From an uncultured Bacilli bacterium (GTDB taxonomy: Bacteria; Bacillota_I; Bacilli_A; RFN20; CAG-449), in NCBI GenBank assembly GCA_944332075.1, contig CALVJL010000004.1, forward strand, positions 62,001 to 126,000: 64,000 nt of DNA, in the 5' to 3' direction. Positions 18,261 to 26,548 of this stretch are shown piece after piece; the first letter of the stretch is position 1; each line of letters opens with the position of its first letter. Made by a program: the position numbers and the translations under genes. The notes under the pieces are model-generated. The model did no database searches and was not told the DNA's origin. It saw nothing but the letters and a program-made list of their open reading frames with translations.

Positions 18261-18776
18261 TTAATCAAGAGTGAGGCTAGGTGCTTGATAAGTTCTGCTC
18301 TTAAGTTCGCTATCAAGGAGATAAAGCGATCTTGGATCGGTTCCGAAGAGTTCATATTTTCTAATCATATCTTCAGAATTCTTTTCTTCTTCCCCTTGTT
18401 CTTTAACAAACCAATCTAAGAACTGCATTGTCCGATAATCCTTATCTTCATGCGCAGCATCATAAATATTGTGAATTAACGATGTGACATATTGTTCATG
18501 TTCAAGTCCAAAAACTAATGGATCTTTTAAAGATTTCATAACTTTATCTGGTTTTTCAATTGCTTCAAGAGTAATGTGGCAAGAATTATTTTGCAAATAT
18601 TTGAGCATTAGCATCGCATGGTCTCTTTCTTCTTGAGCTTGGACATAATACCAATTAGCAAAACCTTCTAATCCTTCTTCTTGATAGTAATTTGAAAACT
18701 CTAAATAGAGATATGCGGAATAGAGCTCTTTATTAATTTGCTCATTGAGTAGTGTTTTAACTTTTTCACTTAACAT
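18261..18776 (-). CDS. ftnA: Ferritin, non-haem
   Basis: A 171-aa iron-storage protein. The four-helix ferritin fold shows ferroxidase-site residues in NKELYSAYLYLEF (E17), EERDHAML (E and H near 50) and the glutamates of the second pair (EQ-containing segment, QGEEEK). Length and start MLSEKVKTLLNEQINKE match the bacterial Ftn group. The ribosome binding site is AGGAGGAACAATTTC. It is one of four iron or oxygen-stress genes in the window. Confidence 0.95.
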   Translation of the reverse strand: MLSEKVKTLLNEQINKELYSAYLYLEFSNYYQEEGLEGFANWYYVQAQEERDHAMLMLKYLQNNSCHITLEAIEKPDKVMKSLKDPLVFGLEHEQYVTSLIHNIYDAAHEDKDYRTMQFLDWFVKEQGEEEKNSEDMIRKYELFGTDPRSLYLLDSELKSRTYQAPSLTLD

Positions 18777-18925
18777 GAAATTGTTCCTCCTATGTTTCTT
18801 TTATTATAAACTATTTTCTATAAAATAGCAGATGGTTATTTTTTTATATACTATAATAAAAATTTATTACTACATTTTGCTTAAATTTAGTCCATATAAT
18901 TTATAATTACATAAGAGGTAAATTT

Positions 18926-20407
18926 ATGATTCCAGTTGCTCCTTTAGAAGATTTAAGAAAATGTGATCAAGAAACATCCGCGGTAAAAGGTGAAATCAAT
19001 TTAATTAAAGAAGCAGCGAATTTGCTTTTTAACAATAATTCATTTACCGGGAAAATTCTTGTCGTGGCCGGAAACGGAAATAATGGAGCCGACGGCTTAG
19101 CTCTTGCTTTATTATTAAAAGAAAATAATTATGACGTTGATATCTACCGAACAAGAGGAAATAAAAGCCAAGCAAACGAATATTTTTTTAAATTAATTGA
19201 AGAAAATAATATAAAGCAAATTTCTCTTAATGATGACTTTAACGGATATGATGTGATTGTTGATGGATTATTAGGGATTGGTTTTCATCCACCTTTAAAA
19301 GAAGAAGTATTTAATGTTATTAATAAAATAAATGCTTCATCAGCAAAAGTTATTTCTATTGATATCAACTCTGGCTTAAACGGCGCAAACGGATTAGGGG
19401 ACATTGTTGTAAAATCAGATTTAACCTGCTCTTTATCTTATTATAAACCTGGTCATTTTTTAAATATGGCCGATGATGTAATGAAGCAAAAAATTAATCT
19501 AGAAACTTCAATAAAACTTAATTCAAATCCATATTACTTACTAGCCGATGATGATATAAAACAATTTATTGGAAAACGTCCTCATTTTTCTAATAAAGGA
19601 AATTATGGATATTTATCTTTAATCGGTGGTTCTGATAATTATCAAGGAGCAATTAAACTTTGCAATATGGCTGCTTCAGCATTAAGAAGTGGGGCTGGAG
19701 TTATTAAATTGGCTGCTCCAAAAGATTTGAAAGAAGCAATTTTACCGCATCTACTAGAAGCGACTTTTTTTCCTTTAAGCGAGATAGATGGTCATCTTTT
19801 ATTTAATCAACAAGAAATAACCTCTTTATTAACAAATTCGCCTGTTTGCGTCTGCGGAATGGGACTAACAAATAATCATGAAACTCAAAAATTAGTTTCT
19901 TTTCTTTTAAAAAATTATACTGGAACATTATTGTTAGACGCTGATGCTTTAAATGCCTTAGCCAATCTTAACAAATCGATTATTTTAAATAAAAAATGTC
20001 AGTTAATTATTACCCCTCATATCAAAGAATTTAGTAGATTATCCTCATTAACAATAGATGAAATATTATCTTCTCCTTGTGAAGTTGCTAAAGAATTCGC
20101 TAAAAAATATCAAATCATTTTAGTCCTAAAAAGTAATACAACCATCATCACCGATGGTGAAAATTTATATCTTTCTAATAAAGGCTGTCCAGGAATGGCC
20201 GTTGGAGGATCAGGTGATGTTTTATCCGGTATAATTGGAGCTTTAGTAAGTCAAAAAAGAAATAACATATTAATGGCTGCGGCTGCTGGCTGTTATATTA
20301 ATGGCTTAGCCGGTGAATTAGCAGAAAAAGATATTAATGAATTATCCCATTTACCAAGCGATACAATAAATTATCTAATAGCTGCTTTGAACAAACTATT
20401 ATTCTAA
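18926..20407 (+). CDS. nnr: Bifunctional NAD(P)HX epimerase / ADP-dependent dehydratase
   Basis: A 493-aa repair enzyme that restores damaged hydrated NAD(P)H. The N-terminal YjeF_N epimerase (about 1-205) has VVAGNGNNGADGL and IDINSGLNG. The C-terminal ribokinase-like dehydratase (about 210-493) has the ITPHIKEF segment and the GGSGDVLSGIIGAL ATP/ADP site. Both halves look intact. The epimerase half starts with MIPVAPLEDLRKCDQE, somewhat short relative to many homologues. An AGAGG ribosome binding site precedes the ATG. It is a single gene. Confidence 0.93.
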   Translation: MIPVAPLEDLRKCDQETSAVKGEINLIKEAANLLFNNNSFTGKILVVAGNGNNGADGLALALLLKENNYDVDIYRTRGNKSQANEYFFKLIEENNIKQISLNDDFNGYDVIVDGLLGIGFHPPLKEEVFNVINKINASSAKVISIDINSGLNGANGLGDIVVKSDLTCSLSYYKPGHFLNMADDVMKQKINLETSIKLNSNPYYLLADDDIKQFIGKRPHFSNKGNYGYLSLIGGSDNYQGAIKLCNMAASALRSGAGVIKLAAPKDLKEAILPHLLEATFFPLSEIDGHLLFNQQEITSLLTNSPVCVCGMGLTNNHETQKLVSFLLKNYTGTLLLDADALNALANLNKSIILNKKCQLIITPHIKEFSRLSSLTIDEILSSPCEVAKEFAKKYQIILVLKSNTTIITDGENLYLSNKGCPGMAVGGSGDVLSGIIGALVSQKRNNILMAAAAGCYINGLAGELAEKDINELSHLPSDTINYLIAALNKLLF

Positions 20408-20450
20408 CCATTAAAAAACCCGTTAACTGAATTATTAACTGGTTTATTTT

Positions 20451-20878
20451 TTACTTTTTAAATTTTTTGAAAGCACTTATCACAAATAAAATCATAGACA
20501 ATGTTGTGAGTACTAAAATTGTGATTGTAAATACCGAAATAATTGCATAATTTATCAAAATAATAGTACAAACGATTGATACTAATAAAATTCCCGCGGC
20601 GACAAATGATAATATTTTTGATTTAACTATCAAAGACGCTATTCCTAAAATCAAAGCTACAATAGTCGCAATAGCTGTAATTATCGGATAAACTATTCCT
20701 GAATCATAAACGTTTAAAGAAAATATCCATAATATCTAGTAATTGTTTCATTTGCTGTAACATAATCAACAATACCGACAGAAACAGGAATACATTCCAA
20801 AATTAAAGATACAAATAGAAAAGAAATACCAACAATTAGCAATAAATTCGTTTTAATACTATTTAATAATTTATCCAT
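20451..20878 (-). pseudogene. Frameshifted four-helix membrane protein
   Basis: Two adjacent minus-strand frames each encode two membrane helices. The first reads MDKLLNSIKTNLLLIVGISF and ends RYYGYFL at a TAA (20714-20716). The second reads through NVYDSGIVYPIITAIA into MILGIASLIVKSKI and ends at 20451. Adding one base to the TTTT run at the junction (about 20718-20725) joins them into one protein of about 142 aa with four membrane helices. The ATG at 20878 has a GGTGGGG ribosome binding site. Either a recent single-base mutation broke the gene or the assembly has a homopolymer error. No family was recognised. Confidence 0.65.
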
Positions 20879-20999
20879 ATGATTGACCCCACCCATTTAT
20901 AATATAAGTATATTGTATTATCTGTGTTATAACAAGTTTTGTTTTTTTCATAAGTATGACTATTAAAATTAAATAAATATAATTATTTTTCTTTTTCTC

Positions 21000-21029
21000 T
21001 TGTTAAATAAACAAAAGGTACTTTACAAT
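21000..21029 (+). promoter_or_regulatory. Promoter of the guaB leader
   Basis: TTGTTA (21000-21005), 18-bp spacer, TACAAT (21024-21029). The transcript would begin near 21036, about 140 nt before guaB. Confidence 0.6.
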
Positions 21030-21035
21030 AGTAAC

Positions 21036-21152
21036 AATAAAGGGGAGTCATGAAAAAAAGTTTTTGGCTATTAAAATTGGTCTAGAATTTAACAGGCAAA
21101 ACATTTTTTATGACTAATAAGAGACATCGCGTTTTGAATGCGATGTCTTTTA
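21036..21152 (+). promoter_or_regulatory. Structured leader with terminator upstream of guaB
   Basis: From the predicted start the RNA folds into one long hairpin: AGTCAT/ATGACT (21046-21051 with 21110-21115), an A-run/U-run helix, GTTTT/AAAAC (21060-21064 with 21098-21102) and an inner AAATT/AATTT stem. A strong intrinsic terminator follows (AGACATCGC/GCGATGTCT at 21122-21130 and 21140-21148, then TTTTATTA). guaB starts 25 nt later. This is the layout of an attenuator. It does not match the purine riboswitch core or other classes I can recall. The alternative is a small free-standing RNA with read-through into guaB. Confidence 0.6.
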
Positions 21153-21176
21153 TTATACCCATTTTTAGGAGGAACC

Positions 21177-22646
21177 ATGGAAAATCTCATTAATTTAGTG
21201 GAAGGTTTAACCTTCGATGACATCTTACTTATCCCTCAACGGAGCGAAGTCTTACCTCGTGAAATTTCTCTGAAAACTAAACTTACAAAAGACATTGAAC
21301 TCAATGTGCCTATCGTTTCAGCAGCTATGGATACAGTTACTGAATCAAAAATGGCAATCGCTTTAGCAAGAGAAGGTGGCATCGGATTTATCCATAAAAA
21401 TATGTCCATTGAAAAACAAGCTTATGAAGTCGAATTAGTCAAAAGAAACGAATCAGGTATGATTTCTGATCCAATCACGCTGAACCCTAATCAAACTATT
21501 GCGGAAGCTGAACATATTTTGGCAACTTATAAAATTTCTGGATTACCTGTTGTTGATGAAAATAAAAAATTGGTTGGAATTATCACTAACCGCGATATTA
21601 AATATTTATCAAAAGACTCATCATTACCTGTATCAGATATCATGACAAAAGAAGGATTAGTAACTGCGAAAGTCGGAGTAACCCTTGATCAAGCAAAACG
21701 CATCCTTTGGGAACATAGAATTGAAAAATTACCAATCGTCGATGATAATTTCATTCTTAAAGGTTTAATTACTTCTAAAGATATTGATAATGCGAAAAAC
21801 TTTCCAAACGCTTGCAAAGATAAAGACGGAAGATTGCGCTGCGGAGCGGCGATCGGTGTTAACGATGAAGCTCTTGACCGCGTTGCTGCTTTAGTCAAAG
21901 CTAATGTCGATGTTATCACTATTGATTCCGCACATGGACATAGTAAAAACGTTATTGAATTAGTTAAAAAGATAAAAAAAGCTTATCCATCTTTACCGGT
22001 TATCGTCGGCAATATTGTTACTAAAGAAGCCGCGAAAGATTTAATCGCGGCTGGAGCTGATTGTTTAAAAGTCGGAATTGGTCCAGGATCAATTTGCACG
22101 ACTAGAATTGTCGCCGGTGTTGGAGTTCCGCAAATTTCAGCTATTCTCGATGTTGTAAGCTATGCAAAAACCAAAGATATTCCGGTTATTGCTGATGGCG
22201 GAATTAAATATTCTGGTGATATTGTTAAAGCCTTAGCCTGCGGTGCTAATTTAGTTATGCTCGGTTCTCTTTTAGCCGGCACTAAAGAAGCCCCTGATGA
22301 AGAAATCGTCTACCAAGGCAGAAGATTTAAAACCTATGTTGGCATGGGTTCCTTAGTCGCAATGAAGAGAGGCTCAGCTGATCGTTATTTCCAAAACAAA
22401 AATGTTGAAACAAAGAAACTAGTTCCAGAAGGAATTGAAGGTAGAGTAGCGTATAAAGGCGAATTAGCTGATACGATTTATCAACTTTGCGGAGGTATCC
22501 GTTCAGGCATGGGTTACTGCGGAGCTAAAGATATCAAAGCTCTTCAAGCAAACCCTCACTTTGTTAAAATTACTAATGCCGGCCTTAAAGAAAGCCATCC
22601 TCACGATGTTGAAATCACCGTTGAAGCACCTAATTACACAAAATAG
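21177..22646 (+). CDS. guaB: IMP dehydrogenase
   Basis: A 489-aa enzyme that oxidises IMP to XMP, the first step to GMP. The barrel starts [20 protein letters not shown]; two CBS domains lie at about 95-210; the catalytic Cys is in GPGSICTT near 307; the flap region follows [11 protein letters not shown] start at the ATG at 21177 because it is preceded by TAGGAGGAACC; 13 upstream in-frame codons overlap the terminator region. guaA follows 2 nt after the stop, so guaB-guaA is an operon. Confidence 0.97.
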   Translation: MENLINLVEGLTFDDILLIPQRSEVLPREISLKTKLTKDIELNVPIVSAAMDTVTESKMAIALAREGGIGFIHKNMSIEKQAYEVELVKRNESGMISDPITLNPNQTIAEAEHILATYKISGLPVVDENKKLVGIITNRDIKYLSKDSSLPVSDIMTKEGLVTAKVGVTLDQAKRILWEHRIEKLPIVDDNFILKGLITSKDIDNAKNFPNACKDKDGRLRCGAAIGVNDEALDRVAALVKANVDVITIDSAHGHSKNVIELVKKIKKAYPSLPVIVGNIVTKEAAKDLIAAGADCLKVGIGPGSICTTRIVAGVGVPQISAILDVVSYAKTKDIPVIADGGIKYSGDIVKALACGANLVMLGSLLAGTKEAPDEEIVYQGRRFKTYVGMGSLVAMKRGSADRYFQNKNVETKKLVPEGIEGRVAYKGELADTIYQLCGGIRSGMGYCGAKDIKALQANPHFVKITNAGLKESHPHDVEITVEAPNYTK

Positions 22647-22648
22647 TT

Positions 22649-24184
22649 ATGAAATCCGATTTAATTATTGTCCTTGACTTCGGCAGTCAATATAACCAAT
22701 TAATATGCCGACGCATCCGCGATCAACATGTTTATTCTTTATTATTACCTTACTCTACGACCGCGGAAGAAATCAAAAAATACCCTGCATTAAAAGGTAT
22801 CATTCTTTCAGGTGGGCCTAATTCTGTCTATGATAAGAATTCTTTTATGGTCGATAAAGATATCTTTTCTTTAGGTGTACCAGTTTTAGGAATTTGCTAC
22901 GGAATGCAGTTAATATCTTATCTAAATAAAGCAGAAATTATTCCTTCTCAAGAAAGAGAATATGGAGGAAGAGAAATAAAAGTTGTTAAAGAATCCAAGT
23001 TTTTTATCGACACTCCAAAAAAGCAAATCGTTTGGATGTCACATGGAGATAAAGTTAATTCTCTTCCTGAAGGTTTTACCTTATTAGCCTCTTCAGAAAC
23101 GACAAAATATGCCGCGATTGCTGATGAGAAAAGAAATATTTATGGAGTGCAATTCCATCCAGAAGTAAGAAATAGTCAATACGGTTTACAAATCATTCAT
23201 AATTTTATTTTCAATATTTGCCAATGCAATCCTAATTACACGATGGATACTTTTATTGAAGAAAAGATCAAGGAACTCAAAGAAAAAGTTGGTTCAGAAA
23301 AAGTCTTGCTCGGTATCTCTGGAGGTGTTGATTCAACAGTTGCCGCGGTTCTTATTAACAAGGCAATAGGTGATAATCTCACATGTATGTTTATCGACCA
23401 TGGTTTATTAAGAGAAAATGAAGCTAACGAAGTAATGAAACGCTTTGATCAAAAGTTTAATATTAAAGTTATTAAAATTGATGCTTCTAAACGTTTTCTC
23501 AATGCGCTTAAAGGTATCACCGAACCAGAAAAAAAGAGAAAAATCATCGGCAATGAATTTATTAAAGTCTTCGATGAAGAATCTGCTAAATTAGGTGATT
23601 TTGCTTTTTTAGGTCAAGGCACTCTCTATACCGATGTAATTGAATCCGGGACTAAAACCGCGCAGACAATTAAATCACATCACAATGTCGGGGGATTACC
23701 AAAAGACATGAAATTTAAGTTAGTCGAACCATTAAATACTTTATTTAAAGATGAAGTTCGTCAGTTAGGTTTGAAATTAGGAATCGATGAAGATTTTATC
23801 TATCGCCAACCTTTCCCAGGTCCAGGTATTGGAATTAGAATCATCGGAGAAATTACTCCTGAAAAACTAGAAATTGTTAGAAAATCCGATTTGATTCTTC
23901 GTGAAGAAATAAAAAATGCTCATTTAGAAAGAGATATTTGGCAGTATTTCACCGCCTTACCGGACTTCCGTACTGTCGGTGTTATGGGTGACCAAAGGTC
24001 TTATTTCTATGCTGTTATCATTCGCGCGGTTACTTCAATTGACGGAATGACTGCAGACTACGCAAAGATTCCTTATTCCGTTCTCGATACAGTATCAAGA
24101 AGAATTGTTAACGAAGTTAATAATGTTAACCGCGTTCTTTACGATGTGACAAGCAAACCACCTGCCACGATTGAATTAGAATAA
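22649..24184 (+). CDS. guaA: GMP synthase (glutamine-hydrolysing)
   Basis: A 511-aa two-domain enzyme that aminates XMP to GMP. The glutamine amidotransferase domain (1-190) has the catalytic Cys in GICYGMQ (about 83) and the His-Glu pair in VQFHPE. The ATP pyrophosphatase domain has the PP-loop [11 protein letters not shown] (about 220-229) and [13 protein letters not shown]. It has no separate ribosome binding site and begins 2 nt after the guaB stop, so its translation is probably coupled. Confidence 0.97.
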   Translation: MKSDLIIVLDFGSQYNQLICRRIRDQHVYSLLLPYSTTAEEIKKYPALKGIILSGGPNSVYDKNSFMVDKDIFSLGVPVLGICYGMQLISYLNKAEIIPSQEREYGGREIKVVKESKFFIDTPKKQIVWMSHGDKVNSLPEGFTLLASSETTKYAAIADEKRNIYGVQFHPEVRNSQYGLQIIHNFIFNICQCNPNYTMDTFIEEKIKELKEKVGSEKVLLGISGGVDSTVAAVLINKAIGDNLTCMFIDHGLLRENEANEVMKRFDQKFNIKVIKIDASKRFLNALKGITEPEKKRKIIGNEFIKVFDEESAKLGDFAFLGQGTLYTDVIESGTKTAQTIKSHHNVGGLPKDMKFKLVEPLNTLFKDEVRQLGLKLGIDEDFIYRQPFPGPGIGIRIIGEITPEKLEIVRKSDLILREEIKNAHLERDIWQYFTALPDFRTVGVMGDQRSYFYAVIIRAVTSIDGMTADYAKIPYSVLDTVSRRIVNEVNNVNRVLYDVTSKPPATIELE

Positions 24185-24204
24185 TCATTAAGAAATTAAT
24201 AATT

Positions 24205-24234
24205 AAAAAGCAGCAAGCCATTTGCTGTTTTTTG
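24205..24234 (+). terminator. Terminator of guaBA
   Basis: CAGCAA/TTGCTG stem (24211-24216, 24222-24227), loop GCCAT, extended by A/T pairs, followed by TTTTTTG. Confidence 0.8.
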
Positions 24235-24273
24235 TTTAGTAAAAGATATTAAATTATGTTATATAATTTTAAT

Positions 24274-25161
24274 ATGCCTATACTACTTGATCATCAATTA
24301 TTAGAGAAAGATACTCGTAAGAATTCCGATTTCCCCGTTGCTTATTATCAAAACGAACTAGAAGCGTTACCAAACTGGGAAGGTCCTTTTCATTGGCATC
24401 CCGACTTTGAAATAGCCACCGCTTTAAATAATTCTTTAGAATATCAAATCGATCAACAACAGATTATATTGAACGCTGGCGATAGTATTTTTGTTAATGG
24501 CAATATTTTGCATAAAATTAAACAAATATCCGGAAATAATCCTGATTCCGTTCCTATCATCGTTTTTTCTGGAACATCTATCGCACCTGAACATAGTCTG
24601 ATTTATAAAAAATATATTCTTCCAATCTTAAACTGCGACAATTTGCCGTTTATCATATTTTATAAAGACGATAGTTCTTTTGCCAAAATTAATGCATTGA
24701 TTCAGAAAACTTATAATTGTTTTATTAATAATAACAATAGTTATGAAATGGAAGTCCAACGCAATCTCAGCAATATTATGGAATACATCTTTTTAAATTT
24801 AGATCATTTTCCAAGAATCAAATTACCGCGCATGGAAATTAAGCATCAAATAAGGATTCAAAAGATGCTTTCATATATTTACGAAAATTATATGAAAAAA
24901 ATTACATTAGAAGAAATTGCAAAGGCTGCTAATATCAGCCGTAGTGAAGCTGGTCGCTGTTTTAAGACATACTTAGGTTCACCTATTGAAGTGCTTATTC
25001 AATATCGATTACAAGTCGCACATAAAATGCTCAGCGAAAAAACTCATACTCTTCAAGAAATCAGTCTCGCTTGCGGATTTAATTCAGTAAATTATTTTAG
25101 TCGTCAATTTAAAAAATTTTACAAAACCACACCTGGTAAAATCAGCAAATTGGGTAAATAG
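24274..25161 (+). CDS. AraC-family regulator with cupin-type sensor, possibly leaderless
   Basis: A 295-aa regulator. The N-terminal part has a cupin-like sensor (FHWHPDFEIATALNNSLEYQI, and LNAGDSIFVNGNILH), typical of sugar-responsive AraC proteins. The C-terminal 100 residues are a double-HTH domain (ITLEEIAKAANISRSEAGRCF; LQEISLACGFNSVNYFSRQF). The ATG at 24274 lies 6 nt after a TATAAT hexamer (24262-24267), and no ribosome binding site is visible, so the mRNA may be leaderless. An upstream ATG at 24256 would overlap the -10 and lacks a ribosome binding site as well. The DUF1349 gene follows after 81 nt and may be its target. Confidence 0.9.
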   Translation: MPILLDHQLLEKDTRKNSDFPVAYYQNELEALPNWEGPFHWHPDFEIATALNNSLEYQIDQQQIILNAGDSIFVNGNILHKIKQISGNNPDSVPIIVFSGTSIAPEHSLIYKKYILPILNCDNLPFIIFYKDDSSFAKINALIQKTYNCFINNNNSYEMEVQRNLSNIMEYIFLNLDHFPRIKLPRMEIKHQIRIQKMLSYIYENYMKKITLEEIAKAANISRSEAGRCFKTYLGSPIEVLIQYRLQVAHKMLSEKTHTLQEISLACGFNSVNYFSRQFKKFYKTTPGKISKLGK

Positions 25162-25242
25162 TGCAATTTTTAGGCATAATTATGCCTTTGTAAAAAAAAT
25201 TGTGAATGTTATAATTTTTTAAACATCGGAGGGTATTTTATC

Positions 25243-25830
25243 ATGGATTTCAAATGGCTAAATAAAAGCTCAATAAGCCAGCATGGCGAGCGTATTGAAA
25301 TTATGGCGCCAGCTAAAACAGATTTTTTCTGTGGGAGTATTGATGAATGTCAAGAAGGTATTTTACCAGAATCTCTTTGTAATGCACCATATTATTATAC
25401 AGAAATAGAAGGTGACTTTGTCCTTAGAGTAAAAGTCTCGCATGCTTTTAAAGATACTTATGATTCTGCCTCAGTTATGGTTATGAAGGATTTAAAATGC
25501 TGGGCTAAATGCTGTTTTGAATTAACAGATTTTGGAACACATGCTGCAGTAAGCGTTGTTACTAAAGGTGATTCAGATGACGCTAATGGATGCAATCTTG
25601 AGGGAGATACGGCTTGGTTACAAGTTTGTCGTGTCGGCAATAATTTTGGTTTCCATTATTCTTTAGACGGAATTAATTTCTATATGATGCGTTTTTTCCA
25701 TTTGCCAGCAGATCCAGTTATTAAAGTTGGTCTTCTAGCGCAAGCACCAGTAGGTGAAGGTGGTATTCGCGTCTATGAAAATCTTACAATTGAGAAAAAA
25801 ACAGTAAAAAATATTCGTGCAGGTAAATAA
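25243..25830 (+). CDS. DUF1349 family protein
   Basis: A 195-aa cytoplasmic protein of the DUF1349 family, a concanavalin-like beta-sandwich related to the C-terminal domain of some beta-xylosidases. Family signatures are FFCGSIDE, the LRVKVSHAFKDTYDSASVMV strand pair, SVVTKGDSDDANG and HYSLDGINFYMMRFFHL. No catalytic residues are known for this fold on its own; a carbohydrate-binding or lyase-like role has been proposed for relatives. Ribosome binding site CGGAGGG. It follows an AraC regulator on the same strand. Confidence 0.88.
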   Translation: MDFKWLNKSSISQHGERIEIMAPAKTDFFCGSIDECQEGILPESLCNAPYYYTEIEGDFVLRVKVSHAFKDTYDSASVMVMKDLKCWAKCCFELTDFGTHAAVSVVTKGDSDDANGCNLEGDTAWLQVCRVGNNFGFHYSLDGINFYMMRFFHLPADPVIKVGLLAQAPVGEGGIRVYENLTIEKKTVKNIRAGK

Positions 25831-25993
25831 TTTTATATTCCTTACCATCTATTTTTAACGAAAAAAAATAACCATCAGAAAACGCAAATTAAATTTTTAC
25901 GATAAATTTTCATCAAAATTTATAAGATTTGTGTAGTTATTTCCTTTTTTTATAAAAAGTATCAATATATTTCTTAAAAATTATTGACATTTG

Positions 25994-26022
25994 TTGATAA
26001 AATATATAGTTACATTTAAGAT
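25994..26022 (+). promoter_or_regulatory. Promoter of the 26.03-kb plus-strand RNA
   Basis: TTGATA (25994-25999), a 17-bp spacer and TAAGAT (26017-26022). A TTGACA (25984-25989) with a weaker -10 is also present. Confidence 0.6.
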
Positions 26023-26028
26023 ATAGTT

Positions 26029-26168
26029 GAAAGAGGACAGGATTTATAATCACAATAAAACTCCATAGTTATCCCTGTCTTCATTTCATACCTAATTAAC
26101 TTTCAAGATTAATCCCCTCTTGGAAGCTAGAAAGAGAGCCCTTACCCTTTGAGCTCTCTTTTTTTTGC
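26029..26168 (+). ncRNA. Candidate structured small RNA (about 140 nt)
   Basis: A promoter and a strong terminator bound a segment with no credible ORF. The fold includes GACAGG/CCTGTC (26035-26040 with about 26074-26079), and two alternative partners for the 5' end: TTGAAAG pairs with CTTTCAA (about 26100-26105), and AAGAGG pairs with CCTCTT (about 26116-26121). The 3' end is a terminator, AGAGAGC/GCTCTCT (26132-26159) followed by eight T. The competing 5' pairings suggest a switch-like RNA, but no gene follows on this strand, so a trans-acting RNA is more likely. It has no feature of tmRNA, SRP RNA or RNase P RNA. Confidence 0.6.
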
Positions 26169-26191
26169 TTTATTTTAATAAATTATCCCAT

Positions 26192-26404
26192 AAAAAAACT
26201 CCTAGTTCATAACCTCTTCACTTCTTGCTAATTGAACTAGGAGCCCTATTCGACATCACATCAAGATTCAATAATTTTATTCTCTAAGCAAATCTTGTTA
26301 CTTTTTATTTGATTACCAATCTCTCAATAATCTGCCAATTCTTTTTACTAACCATTGCTAAGATAAGAACCTTATTGATGTGAAGTTTGATAGCTTGTCC
26401 TTAC
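26192..26404 (-). ncRNA. Candidate 6S-like regulatory RNA (about 210 nt)
   Basis: A minus-strand promoter (TTGCCT 26434-26439, 17-bp spacer, TAATAT 26411-26416) and a strong terminator (11-bp stem at 26199-26209 and 26233-26243, then seven U) bound a non-coding transcript. Its two ends pair over a long distance: TTCACATCAA (26375-26384) with TTGATGTGA (26256-26264), then 12 of 15 positions between 26355-26369 and 26277-26291, then GTTA/TAAC and an apical GATTA/TAATC hairpin around a large internal loop. A long rod with a central bubble, about 200 nt long, is the architecture of 6S RNA, the inhibitor of the housekeeping RNA polymerase. Sequence identity to known 6S RNAs could not be tested. 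Confidence 0.6.
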
Positions 26405-26410
26405 ACTTGC

Positions 26411-26439
26411 ATATTAATTGATTTTATAAGTAAAGGCAA
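26411..26439 (-). promoter_or_regulatory. Promoter of the minus-strand 6S-like RNA
   Basis: TTGCCT (26434-26439), exactly 17 bp, TAATAT (26411-26416), read on the minus strand. Start predicted near 26404. Confidence 0.65.
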
Positions 26440-26548
26440 TACCCTAAGTTAAATTTATAGGTACATGTCAATAACTTTTTTAATTTTTTTGCTATTTTTT
26501 GCTTTTTCAGGATAAATTCTACCTATTTTTGCTCTAAATTTTGAAAAT

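Noticed and set aside
21036-21152. Purine (guanine/adenine) riboswitch before guaB
   Set aside because: The conserved three-way-junction core and loop-loop bases of the purine class are not present; only a long single hairpin and a terminator are seen.
26029-26404. tmRNA, SRP RNA or RNase P RNA at 26.0-26.4 kb
   Set aside because: No tag ORF with tRNA-like ends, no GGAAGGAAGCAG-type SRP loop and no GAGGAAAGUCC-type RNase P core.
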